Origin: Phormidesmis priestleyi BC1401
GTDB taxonomy: Bacteria; Cyanobacteriota; Cyanobacteriia; Leptolyngbyales; Leptolyngbyaceae
Assembly: GCF_001650195.1 (NCBI RefSeq)
Contig: NZ_LXYR01000015.1
Span: forward strand, 39,928-103,927
Reading direction: 5' to 3'
DNA: 64,000 nucleotides
Under the pieces are notes generated by a model. The model did no database searches, was not told the DNA's origin, and worked only from the letters and a program-made list of their open reading frames with translations. The position numbers and the translations under genes were made by a program. Below, piece by piece: positions 45,174 through 55,007 of the stretch (position 1 is its first letter; the number at the start of each line of letters is the position of its first letter).

Positions 45174-46496
45174 TTAAGGCACGAATCGCACAAATTTGTT
45201 TTTTCCGAGCTGAAGAACTTTGCCAACTAACTCATCAGGAGACTCAAAGGTCAAGTCTAGTGATGTCAGTTTGTCGCCCTCTAATCTGACTGCGCCGCCT
45301 TGAATGTGACGACGGGCTTCAGAGCTAGTCTTACACAGACCACTGGCGCTGACTAGATAGAAAGCCTTAACGGGAAACTGAATGGGTGCCAACGAAAATT
45401 TTGGCACGATATCATCGTTTGGCACGATAAAGGTTGTATCACTGACAACTGGGCTTAGTACACTACCATCCGCCTCTTTAACGATTAATGAACCTGTTAT
45501 GGATTGCGGTTGAACGATGCTGCCTCGGAGTTGAACGATGCCACCTCGGACTAATTCACCTGCTGCCTTTTGAGCGTCTAGCGCGGCTTCTCGACCCCGA
45601 TATTGGCTGACAATTTCTAACGCGAGACGTTTTTGACGATCGCGCGCTCCTTCTGGCAATTGATCTAACGGTAGATCAGTAAGTAACTCAAAATATTGCA
45701 AAATTAGCGCATCAGGAGTTTTCTCTAGTTTCGAGTACATACTCAGCGCATCTTCCGACAAGCCGACATAGTTGCCGATCGACTTTGACATTTTTTGAAC
45801 GCCATCCGTCCCGATTAAAATCGGCATCAACAGCCCAAACTGCGGAGTTTGTCCAAAATGCCTCTGTAAGTCTCGCCCGACTGCCAGGTTGAATTTCTGA
45901 TCGGTTCCGCCTAGCTCAACGTCAGACTGCACTGCAACCGAATCGTAACCCTGCATTAATGGATACAAGAACTCATGCAAATAAATTGCGGTTCCCTGCT
46001 TATAACGCTCTGCAAATCCTTCTTTGGCAAGCATTTGCCCGACCGTCATCGTTGCCAGCAGTTCTAGCGTTTGAGGAAGGTCAAGTTTTGATAACCACTC
46101 CGAGTTATAGCGAACCTCTAATCTTCCCGGTGTGTCAAAATCCAAGATAGGGCGCACCTGCTTAAGATACGTCTCAGCATTGGCAGCGACTTGTTCCTCG
46201 GTCAACTGTTTCCGAACTTCTGACTTGCCCGTTGGGTCGCCGATCCGAGCCGTAAAGTCACCGATAATCAAAACTGCCGTATGACCTGCATCTTGAAACG
46301 ATCGTAGCTTTCTAAACAAAAGGCTATGACCGAGATGAATATCCGTGCCCGTAGGGTCAATTCCTAGCTTAATTCGCAGCGGGCGGTTACTCTGAATCAA
46401 CCGTTGCTCTAGATTTTCATCAGGGCTTTTAGACTCAGGCTGATCGGGAAAAATTTCGTGAATGCCTCGATGCAGCCAGGGGAAGGAGTTCGACAT
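45174..46496 (-). CDS. tyrS: tyrosyl-tRNA synthetase
   Basis: A class-I synthetase of about 440 residues. The HIGH-like box is in [12 protein letters not shown], the KMSKS loop is present as [12 protein letters not shown], and the C-terminal S4 RNA-binding domain ends at the very end of the protein ([19 protein letters not shown]). I start at the ATG at 46496 ([11 protein letters not shown]); the TTG six codons upstream has no stronger support. It is the first gene of an operon with pyrF. No T-box or other leader structure is evident upstream. Confidence 0.96.
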   Translation of the reverse strand: MSNSFPWLHRGIHEIFPDQPESKSPDENLEQRLIQSNRPLRIKLGIDPTGTDIHLGHSLLFRKLRSFQDAGHTAVLIIGDFTARIGDPTGKSEVRKQLTEEQVAANAETYLKQVRPILDFDTPGRLEVRYNSEWLSKLDLPQTLELLATMTVGQMLAKEGFAERYKQGTAIYLHEFLYPLMQGYDSVAVQSDVELGGTDQKFNLAVGRDLQRHFGQTPQFGLLMPILIGTDGVQKMSKSIGNYVGLSEDALSMYSKLEKTPDALILQYFELLTDLPLDQLPEGARDRQKRLALEIVSQYRGREAALDAQKAAGELVRGGIVQLRGSIVQPQSITGSLIVKEADGSVLSPVVSDTTFIVPNDDIVPKFSLAPIQFPVKAFYLVSASGLCKTSSEARRHIQGGAVRLEGDKLTSLDLTFESPDELVGKVLQLGKNKFVRFVP

Positions 46497-46800
46497 AGAA
46501 GGTGCGATCGACAAAAATTTACGGTACTATCCCTTTGCGCTAGACAGGCTCACTTGCTAAAATTCAAGCTCTAATTAAGTCAGCCTACTATATTTAGTGT
46601 CAGCTTTGAGTCAAGAAACGTGCGTCTGCTCTCATTCTGTTTACAAACTTGGTTCACTTCTTCAAGTGTCCACTATCCTACTGAGGGCGATTTAGTGAAA
46701 CTTTACTGTAAATAGGTTTTACTTTAAGACTTTTAGACTTTTCTAAAATTAGTTCTTCATTCATCGTTTCACCCTTTTATTTTTATAAAGAGAGAGCGTC

Positions 46801-48711
46801 GTGGCAGCCAACACCCTTAGACAAAATCAGAAAAAAGACCCTGATTCTACGATTCAGTTCGTTCAGACGGTCGGCAAGGTCACAGGAGGCACCCTGTTAG
46901 GGCTGACCACGCTGACCAGTGCGGTGGTGGCAGGCGGGTTGGTCGGTCTAGCCATTAGCTTCCGCAATCTGCCCGATGTGAGAGTGCTGCAAACCTATAC
47001 CCCTAGCGAAACGACGCACATTTATGACATTAAGGGCAAGCAGCTTGCCAGCATCCACGGTGAAGCCAACCGGGAAGTCGTGCCGCTTGACAAGATTTCT
47101 CCCCACTTAAAGCGAGCGGTGATCGCGATCGAAGACAGCTATTTTTACTCACACCAAGGTGTAAACGTGGGAGCGGTGGCGCGGGCATTTAGCCAAAACT
47201 TCAACCACGGGCGCACGGTTGAGGGTGGTTCGACGCTGACGATGCAGTTAGTAAAGAACCTGTTTCTCTCGCCCAAACGTGCCTTTAGCCGCAAAGTTGC
47301 AGAAGCCGTTTTAGCGCTGAGAATCGAGCAGATCTTTAAAAAAGACCAGATTCTAGAACTCTACCTCAATCAGGTTTATTGGGGACACAACACCTACGGC
47401 GTGCAAACGGCTGCTCAAACTTATTTTGCCAAACCCGCCTCAGATCTCAACCTCGCAGAATCGGCAATGATGGCAGGGCTGATTCAGTCGCCCGAAGCGC
47501 TGAGTCCTCTAGTCGATCTCAAAGCCGCCACTCGTCGTCAGCATGACGTGCTGCACCGAATGGTGGAGTTGAAGTGGATTACGCCTCAAGAAGAAGCGGC
47601 TGCCCGAAAGCAGCCGATCAAACTCGGTAAGCGCACCTCTTTCCAATCGAGTGAGATGCCTTATGTGACCGATGCTGTGGTGGAAGAGTTGACCAAAAAA
47701 TTTGGGCGCGATGCTGTGCTCAAAGGTGGAATGCGAATTCAAACCACGATCGACTCCAGACTTCAGCGCATTGGCGAAGACACGGCTCGACGATGGATTC
47801 AGACCCTCAACTATGAAGGAGTCTACGCCGATCAGATGGCGATCGTCTCCGTTGATCCCCGCACTCATTTCATTAAAGCGATGGTAGGCGGCATTAACTA
47901 CAAAAAGAGCCAATTCAACCGAGCGATGAATGCGCAAAGACAGCCAGGATCTTCGTTTAAGCCATTTATCTATTACGCTGCCTTCGCATCAGGCAAATAC
48001 ACGCCAGATTCAACCGTCTACGATTCGCCCGTCAGCTATCCTGACGGCAACGAGACGTATTCTCCTCGCAACTATGACGGCACGTTTGCCGGAGCCATTA
48101 CCATTCGGAAAGCGCTGGAAATTTCGCGCAACGTGCCTGCCGTAAAATTGGGGCAAGAAGTGGGACTGAATAAAGTCATAGAAATTTGCCGCAGCCTTGG
48201 GATTAAAAGCCCGATCGACCCGGTGATTTCTCTGCCGCTAGGAGCCGTGGATCTGACCCCGCTAGAAATGGCAGGAGCCTATGCCACCTTTGCCAGCAAC
48301 GGCTGGTATTCAGACCCAACGCTGATCGTGCAGGTAACAGACAGCAGTGGAAATGTGCTGTTAGACAACACGCCCAAACCGCGACTGGTTCTCGATTCGT
48401 GGGCAGCGGCTTCTCTAAACGATACCCTCCAAGGTGTAGTCTCGCGAGGCACCGCAACCGCAGCGCAAATTGGTCGCCCTGCCGCCGGAAAAACGGGAAC
48501 GACCTCTTCTGAGCGCGATATCTGGTTTGTGGGCTATGTGCCGCAACTCGCGACAGCGGTGTGGGTGGGCAACGACAACTATAGACCTCTCGGCTATGGC
48601 GCAACAGGCGGTCACTTCGTGGCTCCAATCTGGCGCGACTACATGCAGCAAGCGCTTCAAGGTGTGCCCGTTGAAAACTTTAAGCCCGCATCAGAGTTCG
48701 ATCGACCCTAA
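46801..48711 (+). CDS. mrcA: penicillin-binding protein 1A (bifunctional)
   Basis: A 636-residue class-A PBP, starting from GTG. One N-terminal transmembrane helix (about 28-55) is followed by the glycosyltransferase-51 domain with the catalytic Glu in AVIAIEDSYFYSHQGV and the block EGGSTLTMQLVKNLFLS. The transpeptidase domain has SSFK-like QPGSSFKPFIY (SxxK serine), the SRN triad in EISRNVPAV and KTGTTSSERDIWF. It polymerises and cross-links peptidoglycan at the outer face of the inner membrane. Upstream DNA of 290 bases separates it divergently from tyrS. Confidence 0.95.
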   Translation: MAANTLRQNQKKDPDSTIQFVQTVGKVTGGTLLGLTTLTSAVVAGGLVGLAISFRNLPDVRVLQTYTPSETTHIYDIKGKQLASIHGEANREVVPLDKISPHLKRAVIAIEDSYFYSHQGVNVGAVARAFSQNFNHGRTVEGGSTLTMQLVKNLFLSPKRAFSRKVAEAVLALRIEQIFKKDQILELYLNQVYWGHNTYGVQTAAQTYFAKPASDLNLAESAMMAGLIQSPEALSPLVDLKAATRRQHDVLHRMVELKWITPQEEAAARKQPIKLGKRTSFQSSEMPYVTDAVVEELTKKFGRDAVLKGGMRIQTTIDSRLQRIGEDTARRWIQTLNYEGVYADQMAIVSVDPRTHFIKAMVGGINYKKSQFNRAMNAQRQPGSSFKPFIYYAAFASGKYTPDSTVYDSPVSYPDGNETYSPRNYDGTFAGAITIRKALEISRNVPAVKLGQEVGLNKVIEICRSLGIKSPIDPVISLPLGAVDLTPLEMAGAYATFASNGWYSDPTLIVQVTDSSGNVLLDNTPKPRLVLDSWAAASLNDTLQGVVSRGTATAAQIGRPAAGKTGTTSSERDIWFVGYVPQLATAVWVGNDNYRPLGYGATGGHFVAPIWRDYMQQALQGVPVENFKPASEFDRP

Positions 48712-48750
48712 GCAAGATTCTGGGGTCTGTATCTAAACGCAATCTGACCC

Positions 48751-49068
48751 CTACCGCTCAATCTCTTTTTTCATTCGCTCTAGGGTCATGTTCATCTGAT
48801 CAAACATCTGCTGGGGCGTGATGCCAAACTGACCGAGTTGAGTTTTGAGCTGCTCTACCGTCATCTGGGCTGAGAAGTCTTCCGATAGCTCAAAACGCTT
48901 CATAAATACTCGGTAGCGATCCATCATCGCTTCCATTTGTTCGATATACATTTTTTTGCCTTCGCGATCGAACTTACCATAGCTACTCCCTAACTGGGTT
49001 AGAGATTGGTAGTCTTCAAACAATCGCTTGGCTTCTTCTTGAACAATCTCAGAATCAAAAAATCCCAT
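48751..49068 (-). CDS. DUF1825 family protein
   Basis: A 105-residue, wholly helical, acidic protein that reads MGFFDSEIVQEEAKRLFEDY then MYIEQMEAMMDRYRVFMKRF and MTVEQLKTQLGQFGITPQQM. This is the cyanobacterial DUF1825 family, of unknown function but found in most cyanobacterial and plastid-lineage genomes. Convergent with the PBP gene; a GGGGTC/GACCCC hairpin lies between the two ends. Confidence 0.9.
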   Translation of the reverse strand: MGFFDSEIVQEEAKRLFEDYQSLTQLGSSYGKFDREGKKMYIEQMEAMMDRYRVFMKRFELSEDFSAQMTVEQLKTQLGQFGITPQQMFDQMNMTLERMKKEIER

Positions 49069-49212
49069 CGCTTCAATCGCCTGAGTCTCTCAGTTAAGTA
49101 AAAACTTGATGTTAATCAATAACGATTATTTTAAGGCAGCAACTTGGTTGAGTTAAGTAGTGTTTCCCCTACCGACTCCACTAAAAATCGGGGATTGAAT
49201 AAAACCGAATTC

Positions 49213-49322
49213 TCCCTCACCCCAACCCTCTCCCTAAGGAGAGGGAGCAAACCTATAGTTCTCCTTCTCCCTAAGGAGAAGGGTTAGGCGAGGGATTCGC
49301 CCCACTTCGTGAGGAGGGCAAC
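49213..49322. repeat. dispersed palindromic repeat (GGGAGAGGG family), copy 3
   Basis: Two hairpins in tandem (CCCTCTCCCTAAGGAGAGGG and CTTCTCCCTAAGGAGAAGGG) followed by a GGCGAGGGATTCGCCC segment and CCCCACTTCGTGAGGAGGGCA, the same tail as the copy at 23627. It lies downstream of the J-domain gene, and so may shape its transcript end. Confidence 0.75.
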
Positions 49323-49361
49323 CCCATTTTGCAATGACTGACCTTAATTTAATTCACTCCA

Positions 49362-50279
49362 CTAGGGGCGACGAAAAATGTCAAACAGTCCTTTACGCTT
49401 CTTATCTTTGTTGGAAGAATTGGACGCTGGAGGGGCGGTGGAGGCAGACCCGTCAATTTTGAGTTTGGGTGCCAGATTTGAGGCTAATGGATCGTTGGGG
49501 TTAAGTTCGAGTGCTCGCCGAATATGCGCTTTCGCCATGCCCATCATTTTTTGGCGAAGGTAGGAATAACCCAGCAGCGCATGATATTCTGCCTTTTTCG
49601 GCTCCATTTTCACCGCATCTTTTAGCTCTGAAACCGCCTGCACCCACTCTTCTCGTTTAACATATTCCTGCGATCGCTCATAGTGACGACGCGCATAGTC
49701 GGTCTGAACAGCGCCAGAAGCAGACCGATCAACCGATGGCGCAGCCTGCATTTCAGTCGAAACGGGCACCACACCCTGCCGCTTTTCTCGAATGAACACA
49801 TCGCCCATCTTGAGTTGGAGATAGACGAGGTTTAGCTCATTGATCTGCTGAGTGACTTCCTCAAACTGGTCGAGTGATTGATATTGAATCTCAGCTAGTT
49901 GGGCGATCGCTTGTTCATAAAAAACGTCGGCTTCCTGCACAGATTTTTGACTTAACTCTCGTGCCGCTTGACTTTGAGGCACGAGAGTCGATTCGCGCAG
50001 CATTCGTCGCACCTGAAATCGCAGCATTGCCACCGCTTCGGTGCGTCCTTTTTCTTGCTTGACTTGCTGATAAGCCGGGTTGATTAGTCGGGCAAATAGT
50101 TGGGTAGCAAGTTCCCCGGTTGCAGGATCAGTTGACGCATAGCTGTCAGGATGCAAGATCTTAGCGACGAGTCGATATCGCTTAAGCACTCGCCGATCGT
50201 CGGCGACGACAGACACTCCTAGCACTGCATAGGGATCTGACAGTTTCTTCAACCAGTCTGGCGAGAAAGAATGGAGCAT
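49362..50279 (-). CDS. J-domain protein with C-terminal TPR-like repeats
   Basis: A 305-residue protein. Residues 15-65 are a J domain with the HPD triad at 43-45 (in AKILHPDSYAS), although the domain is a little divergent. A helical linker follows, then three TPR-like units (from 200: DYARRHYERSQEYVKREEWV, the AEYHALLGYSYLRQK unit and the ALELNPNDPLAS unit). A Ser/Asn/Lys-rich tail ends the protein. It may recruit DnaK to TPR-bound clients; cyanobacteria carry several such proteins. The gene stands alone. Confidence 0.85.
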   Translation of the reverse strand: MLHSFSPDWLKKLSDPYAVLGVSVVADDRRVLKRYRLVAKILHPDSYASTDPATGELATQLFARLINPAYQQVKQEKGRTEAVAMLRFQVRRMLRESTLVPQSQAARELSQKSVQEADVFYEQAIAQLAEIQYQSLDQFEEVTQQINELNLVYLQLKMGDVFIREKRQGVVPVSTEMQAAPSVDRSASGAVQTDYARRHYERSQEYVKREEWVQAVSELKDAVKMEPKKAEYHALLGYSYLRQKMMGMAKAHIRRALELNPNDPLASNLAPKLKIDGSASTAPPASNSSNKDKKRKGLFDIFRRP

Positions 50280-50685
50280 CGATCGTCAGTCCTCAACCAT
50301 CAAACAAATTCATCCAAAAATTTCGCCGCACGCTGTCAGGTGCTGGCTCGATTACACCCAAAGGCTTCAGAAAACGCCTGTATTATTTATAGTGAAATAG
50401 ACTTGTCTGCACAAGAGTAGACGAACGATTTCGCTGATGTGGGGGAGATCAGCGATCGAGGTAGATTAACAACGTGGAGATGCAGCCGCTCTGACTAAGA
50501 ACTTCTAGCGAATTTTTAGCAGAAGTCTATACTCCTAATGTACTCAATGTTTCCTCTCTGTCTCAGCAAAACCGGAGAATATGACGCAATATCGTGACCT
50601 ACGGCAAGCAGCGATCCGTTTGAGTTGACTTTCAAAGAAACGGTTCTCTTCTCTAATTTTATCGCCTTATAAGAGCATTTTTTGT
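50280..50685. other. intergenic region between two divergent genes
   Basis: About 400 bases that must hold the promoters of the J-domain gene and the TM2 gene. A minus-strand frame crossing its right half overlaps the start of the TM2 gene and has no conserved features, so I reject it. No RNA gene or repeat seen. Confidence 0.45.
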
Positions 50686-51102
50686 ATGTTGAGTCAGCCG
50701 AAGAATCGAAAAATTGCCGCAATTTTGGCGCTGGTAGGGGTTGCCCCGCTCCCGTTATTTGGCGTATCGCTGCATCTGGCAGGGCTACATAAATTCTATC
50801 TAGGACAAAAATGGTGGGGGCTTCTGTATATTCTGTTCGCATTCACCCCGATCGGCTCGATCGCAGGAGTCATCGAAGCCGTTTGGTATTTAATTCAAGA
50901 CCCAGACGAGTTTAACCAAAACTTTAATAGTGAATTGGCATCAGAACTGGGGACAATTGGCACCCACGAACCTGTTATCGCCGAAAAAGTCGTGACGATC
51001 GCCGATGCCATGCGCCATTTAGATCAACTGCGGCAAGATGGATTAATCACAGAATATGAGTTTGAGCAAAAGCGACGACAATTGCTCGATCGGATTCGTT
51101 AG
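50686..51102 (+). CDS. TM2-like membrane protein with SHOCT-type tail
   Basis: A 138-residue protein. Residues 8-70 hold two membrane helices around a Gly/His/Lys-Phe-Tyr-Leu-Gly motif (LHKFYLGQKWWGLLYILF), typical of the TM2 domain. The last 30 residues (AMRHLDQLRQDGLITEYEFE, then QKRRQLL) make a SHOCT-like short helical motif. Its function is unknown. It lies only eleven bases upstream of the HHH gene on the same strand, so the two are probably co-transcribed. Confidence 0.8.
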   Translation: MLSQPKNRKIAAILALVGVAPLPLFGVSLHLAGLHKFYLGQKWWGLLYILFAFTPIGSIAGVIEAVWYLIQDPDEFNQNFNSELASELGTIGTHEPVIAEKVVTIADAMRHLDQLRQDGLITEYEFEQKRRQLLDRIR

Positions 51103-51113
51103 GACACGGTTGG

Positions 51114-51650
51114 ATGGCTTTTTTAAACTGGTTGGCATTGAAATTGCCGGGGCGGTCGCTCAAATCCCGCATCCGAGACGATCCTTACTACCGCTTTCAG
51201 TCTTTAGACGAGATTCGTTTAGCCGTTTCGTTAGGAATCTATATCGATGTTCAACAAGCGACCATTGATGATTGGCTGAGGTTGCCCGGTTTGTCGATTC
51301 ATCAGGCGCGAATGCTGACTCAACTCTCAGCGTCTGGGGTGCAGTTCTACTGTGTCGAAGATGTGGCTGCCGCTTTAGGACTTTCGATTCAGCGTCTCAA
51401 GCCCTTAGAATCGATTCTGCAATTCTGTTATTACGATTCTGAAAGCCTTTGTCTAATTCAGCGCATCAATCCGAATACAGCGACGATCGAGACTCTCGGA
51501 CAAATTCCAGGAATCAAACCTGTTTTAGCAAGAACAATCGTTCAAAATCGATCGACGAATGGCACCTACAAAAACTTGGCTGACCTACAGCAGCGATTGT
51601 CTTTGCCGAGTCAACTCGTCGCTAATTTGATGCACTATCTTAGCTTTTAG
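51114..51650 (+). CDS. ComEA-type helix-hairpin-helix protein
   Basis: A 178-residue protein with two helix-hairpin-helix modules. The first, around 55-70, reads ATIDDWLRLPGLSIHQARML; the second, near 120-145, reads NPNTATIETLGQIPGIKPVL then ARTIVQNR. The tail carries GTYKNLADLQQRLSLPSQL. Such motifs bind DNA without sequence specificity, as in ComEA, but no membrane anchor is visible here. Its four last bases overlap the end of lepB on the other strand. Confidence 0.82.
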   Translation: MAFLNWLALKLPGRSLKSRIRDDPYYRFQSLDEIRLAVSLGIYIDVQQATIDDWLRLPGLSIHQARMLTQLSASGVQFYCVEDVAAALGLSIQRLKPLESILQFCYYDSESLCLIQRINPNTATIETLGQIPGIKPVLARTIVQNRSTNGTYKNLADLQQRLSLPSQLVANLMHYLSF

Positions 51651-52231
51651 ACTTTGCCCACGCGATCGAACGGATAAAACCGCACCCAGGCGCGACCGAT
51701 GATATTCTCTTTGGGTAAAAATCCCCAGACGTGGGAGTCGTTGCTGTTGTTGCGATTATCACCCATTACAAAAAACGCCCCTTCAGGAACTTGGGCAGGC
51801 TTCATGATATAGCTCGGTGACTCTGCAATATACGATTCTTGAAGAGGCTGATTATCGACCAAAACCTTGCCGTTCTTAATCTCGATCGTTTGTCCAGGTT
51901 GTCCAATGATCCGCTTGATGAAAGCTTGATCTTTCTTATATCCCTGTCGCTGTAGCTGAGGGGGCGGATCAAACACCACAATGTCCCCAAATTCAGGCAA
52001 ATGGAGCCGATAAGAAATCTTCTCGACGACCAAGCGATCGCCCACCTGCAACGTCGGCACCATCGAGTCTGACGGAATAAATCGCGGCTCTGCAATATAA
52101 GCTCGAACTAAAAGTGCCAAAACCAGGGCAACGATGAGAATCTGAAGGTTTTCCCACAGCGCTTTTAACTTTGAGGGTGGCTTAGAAGTGACTGAAGCAG
52201 ACGTTGTTTCTGTGGTGGGTTCAGAGGTCAT
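51647..52231 (-). CDS. lepB: signal peptidase I
   Basis: A 194-residue leader peptidase. One membrane helix (about 26-46, LQILIVALVLALLVRAYI) is followed by the catalytic Ser56 in FIPSDSMVPT and the general base Lys106 in DQAFIKRIIGQPGQ. The family motif MGDNRNNSNDSHVWGFLPKE closes the domain. It cleaves signal peptides of exported and thylakoid-lumen proteins. Its short Ser/Thr-rich N-terminus faces the cytoplasm. It is convergent with the HHH gene and has its own upstream region of about 210 bases. Confidence 0.95.
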   Translation of the reverse strand: MTSEPTTETTSASVTSKPPSKLKALWENLQILIVALVLALLVRAYIAEPRFIPSDSMVPTLQVGDRLVVEKISYRLHLPEFGDIVVFDPPPQLQRQGYKKDQAFIKRIIGQPGQTIEIKNGKVLVDNQPLQESYIAESPSYIMKPAQVPEGAFFVMGDNRNNSNDSHVWGFLPKENIIGRAWVRFYPFDRVGKV

Positions 52232-52444
52232 GGTTGAAGATTAGAGAGTGCGATCGTACGATTAGACGCAGTAGTAATCAGGTTAACGGAAAATCTCTGC
52301 TAATCCACAATCAACTGCCTGTGACTCGCATTTGACTGATCCCCGATTCAAACTAGAATTTGAATACACCTGAAATGGCAGAGTTACCTTACGGCTGTGT
52401 TTTTAACGAATCTGCCTGTCTCAGCAACGAGGAGCTAAACGGTT

Positions 52445-53041
52445 ATGACATTGACACTTGCAGAACTAAGAACCAATTTGGATGGGTTGGGTTACTACCT
52501 GGGTTCTAGAGGTTTACTAGGGTTGGGAAATCTCAATGGGGCTTGCGATCGAGATGTTTTGGGCACCATTAACTGTGATCTTACCCCGCTGCGTGATCTT
52601 CAAAGTCTTGATGCTTACACTCGATCGGCGATCTTTCAGTTTCAACTTGATAACACCCTAGCTGCCACAGGGCAAAACGGACCCGATCTTCAAGAAAAAG
52701 TAGAAGAAACCGTCAGAATTTTGCAAAACAACCTCAAAATCGTCTTGCAAACTCAGCTTCCTATTACGGGTAAATATTTCAATCAGACGCTCAACGCGGT
52801 CAAGACTTATCAGAGAAACCGCAGCCTTTTGGTCACTGGAATTGCAACGCGCTCAATTCGTAAGCAAGCCGATGATGATGCTAGACAAATTATTGGGAAA
52901 CCTCCAATTCCATCGCCTACACCGACACCGATGCCATCAGGATCAGACCTGCGATCGACGCTCATCACCCTAAAACAGCTTCGACAGCAGGGAACTCTCT
53001 CTGATTCGCAGTTTATTGACGCAGTGCTCAAACTTCTTTAG
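52445..53041 (+). CDS. peptidoglycan-binding-like repeat protein with SHOCT-type tail
   Basis: A 198-residue protein with no signal peptide. Two peptidoglycan-binding-like helix bundles can be seen: 1-90, with LNGACDRDVLGTINCDLTPL and DAYTRSAIFQFQLDNTL, and 95-145, with TGKYFNQTLNAVKTYQRN and TGIATRS. A Pro/Thr-rich linker follows (PIPSPTPTPMPSG), and a C-terminal helix pair (LKQLRQQGTLSDSQFIDAV) resembles a SHOCT motif. A possible role is in cell-wall sensing; this is inference. It overlaps the CDF transporter end by four bases on the opposite strand. Confidence 0.65.
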   Translation: MTLTLAELRTNLDGLGYYLGSRGLLGLGNLNGACDRDVLGTINCDLTPLRDLQSLDAYTRSAIFQFQLDNTLAATGQNGPDLQEKVEETVRILQNNLKIVLQTQLPITGKYFNQTLNAVKTYQRNRSLLVTGIATRSIRKQADDDARQIIGKPPIPSPTPTPMPSGSDLRSTLITLKQLRQQGTLSDSQFIDAVLKLL

Positions 53042-53985
53042 TTCCAGTCCAGTTTTCGGCTGGGATTCTGCGATCGTGCTCGCTCATCGGATGGGTGAAG
53101 CTCATCGCGATCGTCGTCGATTTCCATCCACACTTGCACGGGTCCATAGTGCTCTCGAATGGTGGCTTCGATCTGCTCCATAATCCACTGACTCGCGCCT
53201 ATAAATTCGGGGTGCAGAACGAGCCGCATTTCGATCAACACTTGACGACCGACAATGCCGCGCGATCGAATCTGATAGCAAGTGACGATGCCTTGCACCT
53301 GTTTAACCAGTTGAGAAATGGCTTCTGGCGCGATCGCCGTTTGCCGCACCATTAGCGGAAGTTGCCAATTGAGCACTCGCCAACCGCTGATCACGGCGGT
53401 CAAAACCATGCCGATCGCGATTAGCGGATCGAGCCAGCGATAGCCTTTCCAGATGCCGATCAATCCGATCAACACCACTAACGTTAACCACGCGTCTTGA
53501 AGAATTTGATTGGCATTTACTCTTAGGGCTGTGCTTTCTAGGGTTTTGGCTAAATGCTTTTGAAAGGATGCCAACCCCAAACTGGCTAAAAATACGATCG
53601 TCAGCAGCCCAATCAGCGGCAGCGATATTCTGACGGGCAGCAGTGAGGTCAAATCTTGAGTCGTGCCGAGCTGTTGAACAGATAGCCCTAATAAGCTAAA
53701 GCAGGCAAACCCTAGCACTGCGGAGAGCATTAGCGCTAACGTGGCTTCGAGTCGCCCGTGCCCCCAGATTTCTCTGCCAGAGATGCGATGAGGAGTCGAA
53801 ACTGCGATTAAGCTGAGAACTGTGCTAAAGCTATCAATGACCGTGTGAAGTGCTTCTGCCAGAAGACTCAGCGATCGGGTTGCCCAACCTGCCCACACTT
53901 TTACTGCCAACACGAGCAGCGTTAGCCAGAGCGTGACAAACAAAACCTGACGACTCACCCCACGGGGATTTCTAACTTCAGCCAT
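53038..53985 (-). CDS. cation diffusion facilitator (CDF) transporter
   Basis: A 315-residue membrane protein of the CDF family. Six hydrophobic helices (about 15-200) include LSLLAEALHTVIDSFSTVLS, the site-A residues (normally H/D-x3-D; here H in AEALHTVIDSF), and LRVNANQILQDAWLTLVVLI with the second metal pair in helix 5. A soluble C-terminal domain (210-300) of the ferredoxin-like CDF type follows. It exports Zn, Mn, Co or Fe in exchange for protons; the metal cannot be decided. I start at ATG 53985. Confidence 0.88.
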   Translation of the reverse strand: MAEVRNPRGVSRQVLFVTLWLTLLVLAVKVWAGWATRSLSLLAEALHTVIDSFSTVLSLIAVSTPHRISGREIWGHGRLEATLALMLSAVLGFACFSLLGLSVQQLGTTQDLTSLLPVRISLPLIGLLTIVFLASLGLASFQKHLAKTLESTALRVNANQILQDAWLTLVVLIGLIGIWKGYRWLDPLIAIGMVLTAVISGWRVLNWQLPLMVRQTAIAPEAISQLVKQVQGIVTCYQIRSRGIVGRQVLIEMRLVLHPEFIGASQWIMEQIEATIREHYGPVQVWMEIDDDRDELHPSDERARSQNPSRKLDWN

Positions 53986-54142
53986 GCCCCCCAAACTACC
54001 ACGGAATTTGTTTTCTAAAACACTTAATCAGACGGTGAAAGACCATTAAATCGCTGGTGTTTCTAAGCAGTAGTGAGCTGCATTTCTAATGAGCTACACG
54101 ACACTTAAATAGATGGAAAAACTCAAAAAGGGAGCAGTCACC

Positions 54143-54982
54143 ATGCAGCAGTCCGTCAAGTCAGACATCCGGCTTTTGGCGCTAGATATTGATGGCACGA
54201 TCGCGGGCAAATCTAATGATATCCGTGAACCTGTGTTAGGAGCGATCCGCGCTGCTCAAAAAAAAGGCGTGCAGGTGGCGATCGTCACCGGAAGAATGTT
54301 TCGATCGGCGCTGCGCTTTCATCAACAGGTTAAATCTACGCTGCCGCTCGTTGCCTACCAAGGCGCGTGGGTGCAGACTCCTGGAACTGAAAAGCCCGAT
54401 CGTCACTGGTCAGTGCCTAAAGAGCAGGTGCTGAGTCTACTGGATTATTTTGAGCAGCCTCACCTGCGATCGCTGCTCTCGGTGCATTTCTACATCAACG
54501 ACGAGCTATACGTGCGTGAGATCACTCCCGAAACCAAAGCCTATGCAGAGCGATCGGGCATTCAACCGATTGCAGTGGGTGATCTGCGGCGCACTCTTTC
54601 AACCGAGCCGACCAAAGTTTTGGCACTCAGCGATGATATTGACCTGATCGATCACTTATTGGGATCACTTCAAGCGCAACATACGCCTGCTGAACTGTAT
54701 TTAACAAAATCTGTCGCGACGTTTTTTGAAGCAACTAATCCTGCTGTCAATAAGGGAGCCGCCGTCCGCTATCTCGCTGAAGACCTGCTGGGACTCAAGG
54801 CAGAAAACGTGATGGCGATCGGAGATAACTTCAATGATGTCGAAATGATTGAATATGCAGGAGTCGGGGTTGCGATGGGCAACGCGCCCGAAGCTGTGCA
54901 AGCGATCGCCAGTTGGGTCGCTCCAACCGTAGAGATGGATGGTGCAGCCGCTGCAATTGAAGAATTTGTGCTGCAATCTTGA
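54143..54982 (+). CDS. Cof-type HAD-IIB hydrolase
   Basis: A 279-residue HAD phosphatase. Motif I DIDGTIAGKSNDI contains the nucleophilic Asp; motif II is AIVTGRMFRS; the C2B cap domain occupies about 90-190; motifs III and IV are NKGAAVRYL (Lys) and VMAIGDNFNDVEMIEYAGVGVAMG. Family members hydrolyse sugar phosphates or FMN/pyridoxal phosphate. ATG 54143 is preferred over the upstream ATG at 54113 because GGGAG lies eight bases before it. A convergent small-RNA candidate follows 26 bases downstream on the other strand. Confidence 0.9.
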   Translation: MQQSVKSDIRLLALDIDGTIAGKSNDIREPVLGAIRAAQKKGVQVAIVTGRMFRSALRFHQQVKSTLPLVAYQGAWVQTPGTEKPDRHWSVPKEQVLSLLDYFEQPHLRSLLSVHFYINDELYVREITPETKAYAERSGIQPIAVGDLRRTLSTEPTKVLALSDDIDLIDHLLGSLQAQHTPAELYLTKSVATFFEATNPAVNKGAAVRYLAEDLLGLKAENVMAIGDNFNDVEMIEYAGVGVAMGNAPEAVQAIASWVAPTVEMDGAAAAIEEFVLQS

Positions 54983-55007
54983 ATTCTTAAAAGTTGTGTG
55001 ACCTTTA

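Noticed and set aside
50516..50842. Minus-strand frame of 108 codons
   Set aside because: It overlaps the start of the TM2 gene and has no conserved segment.
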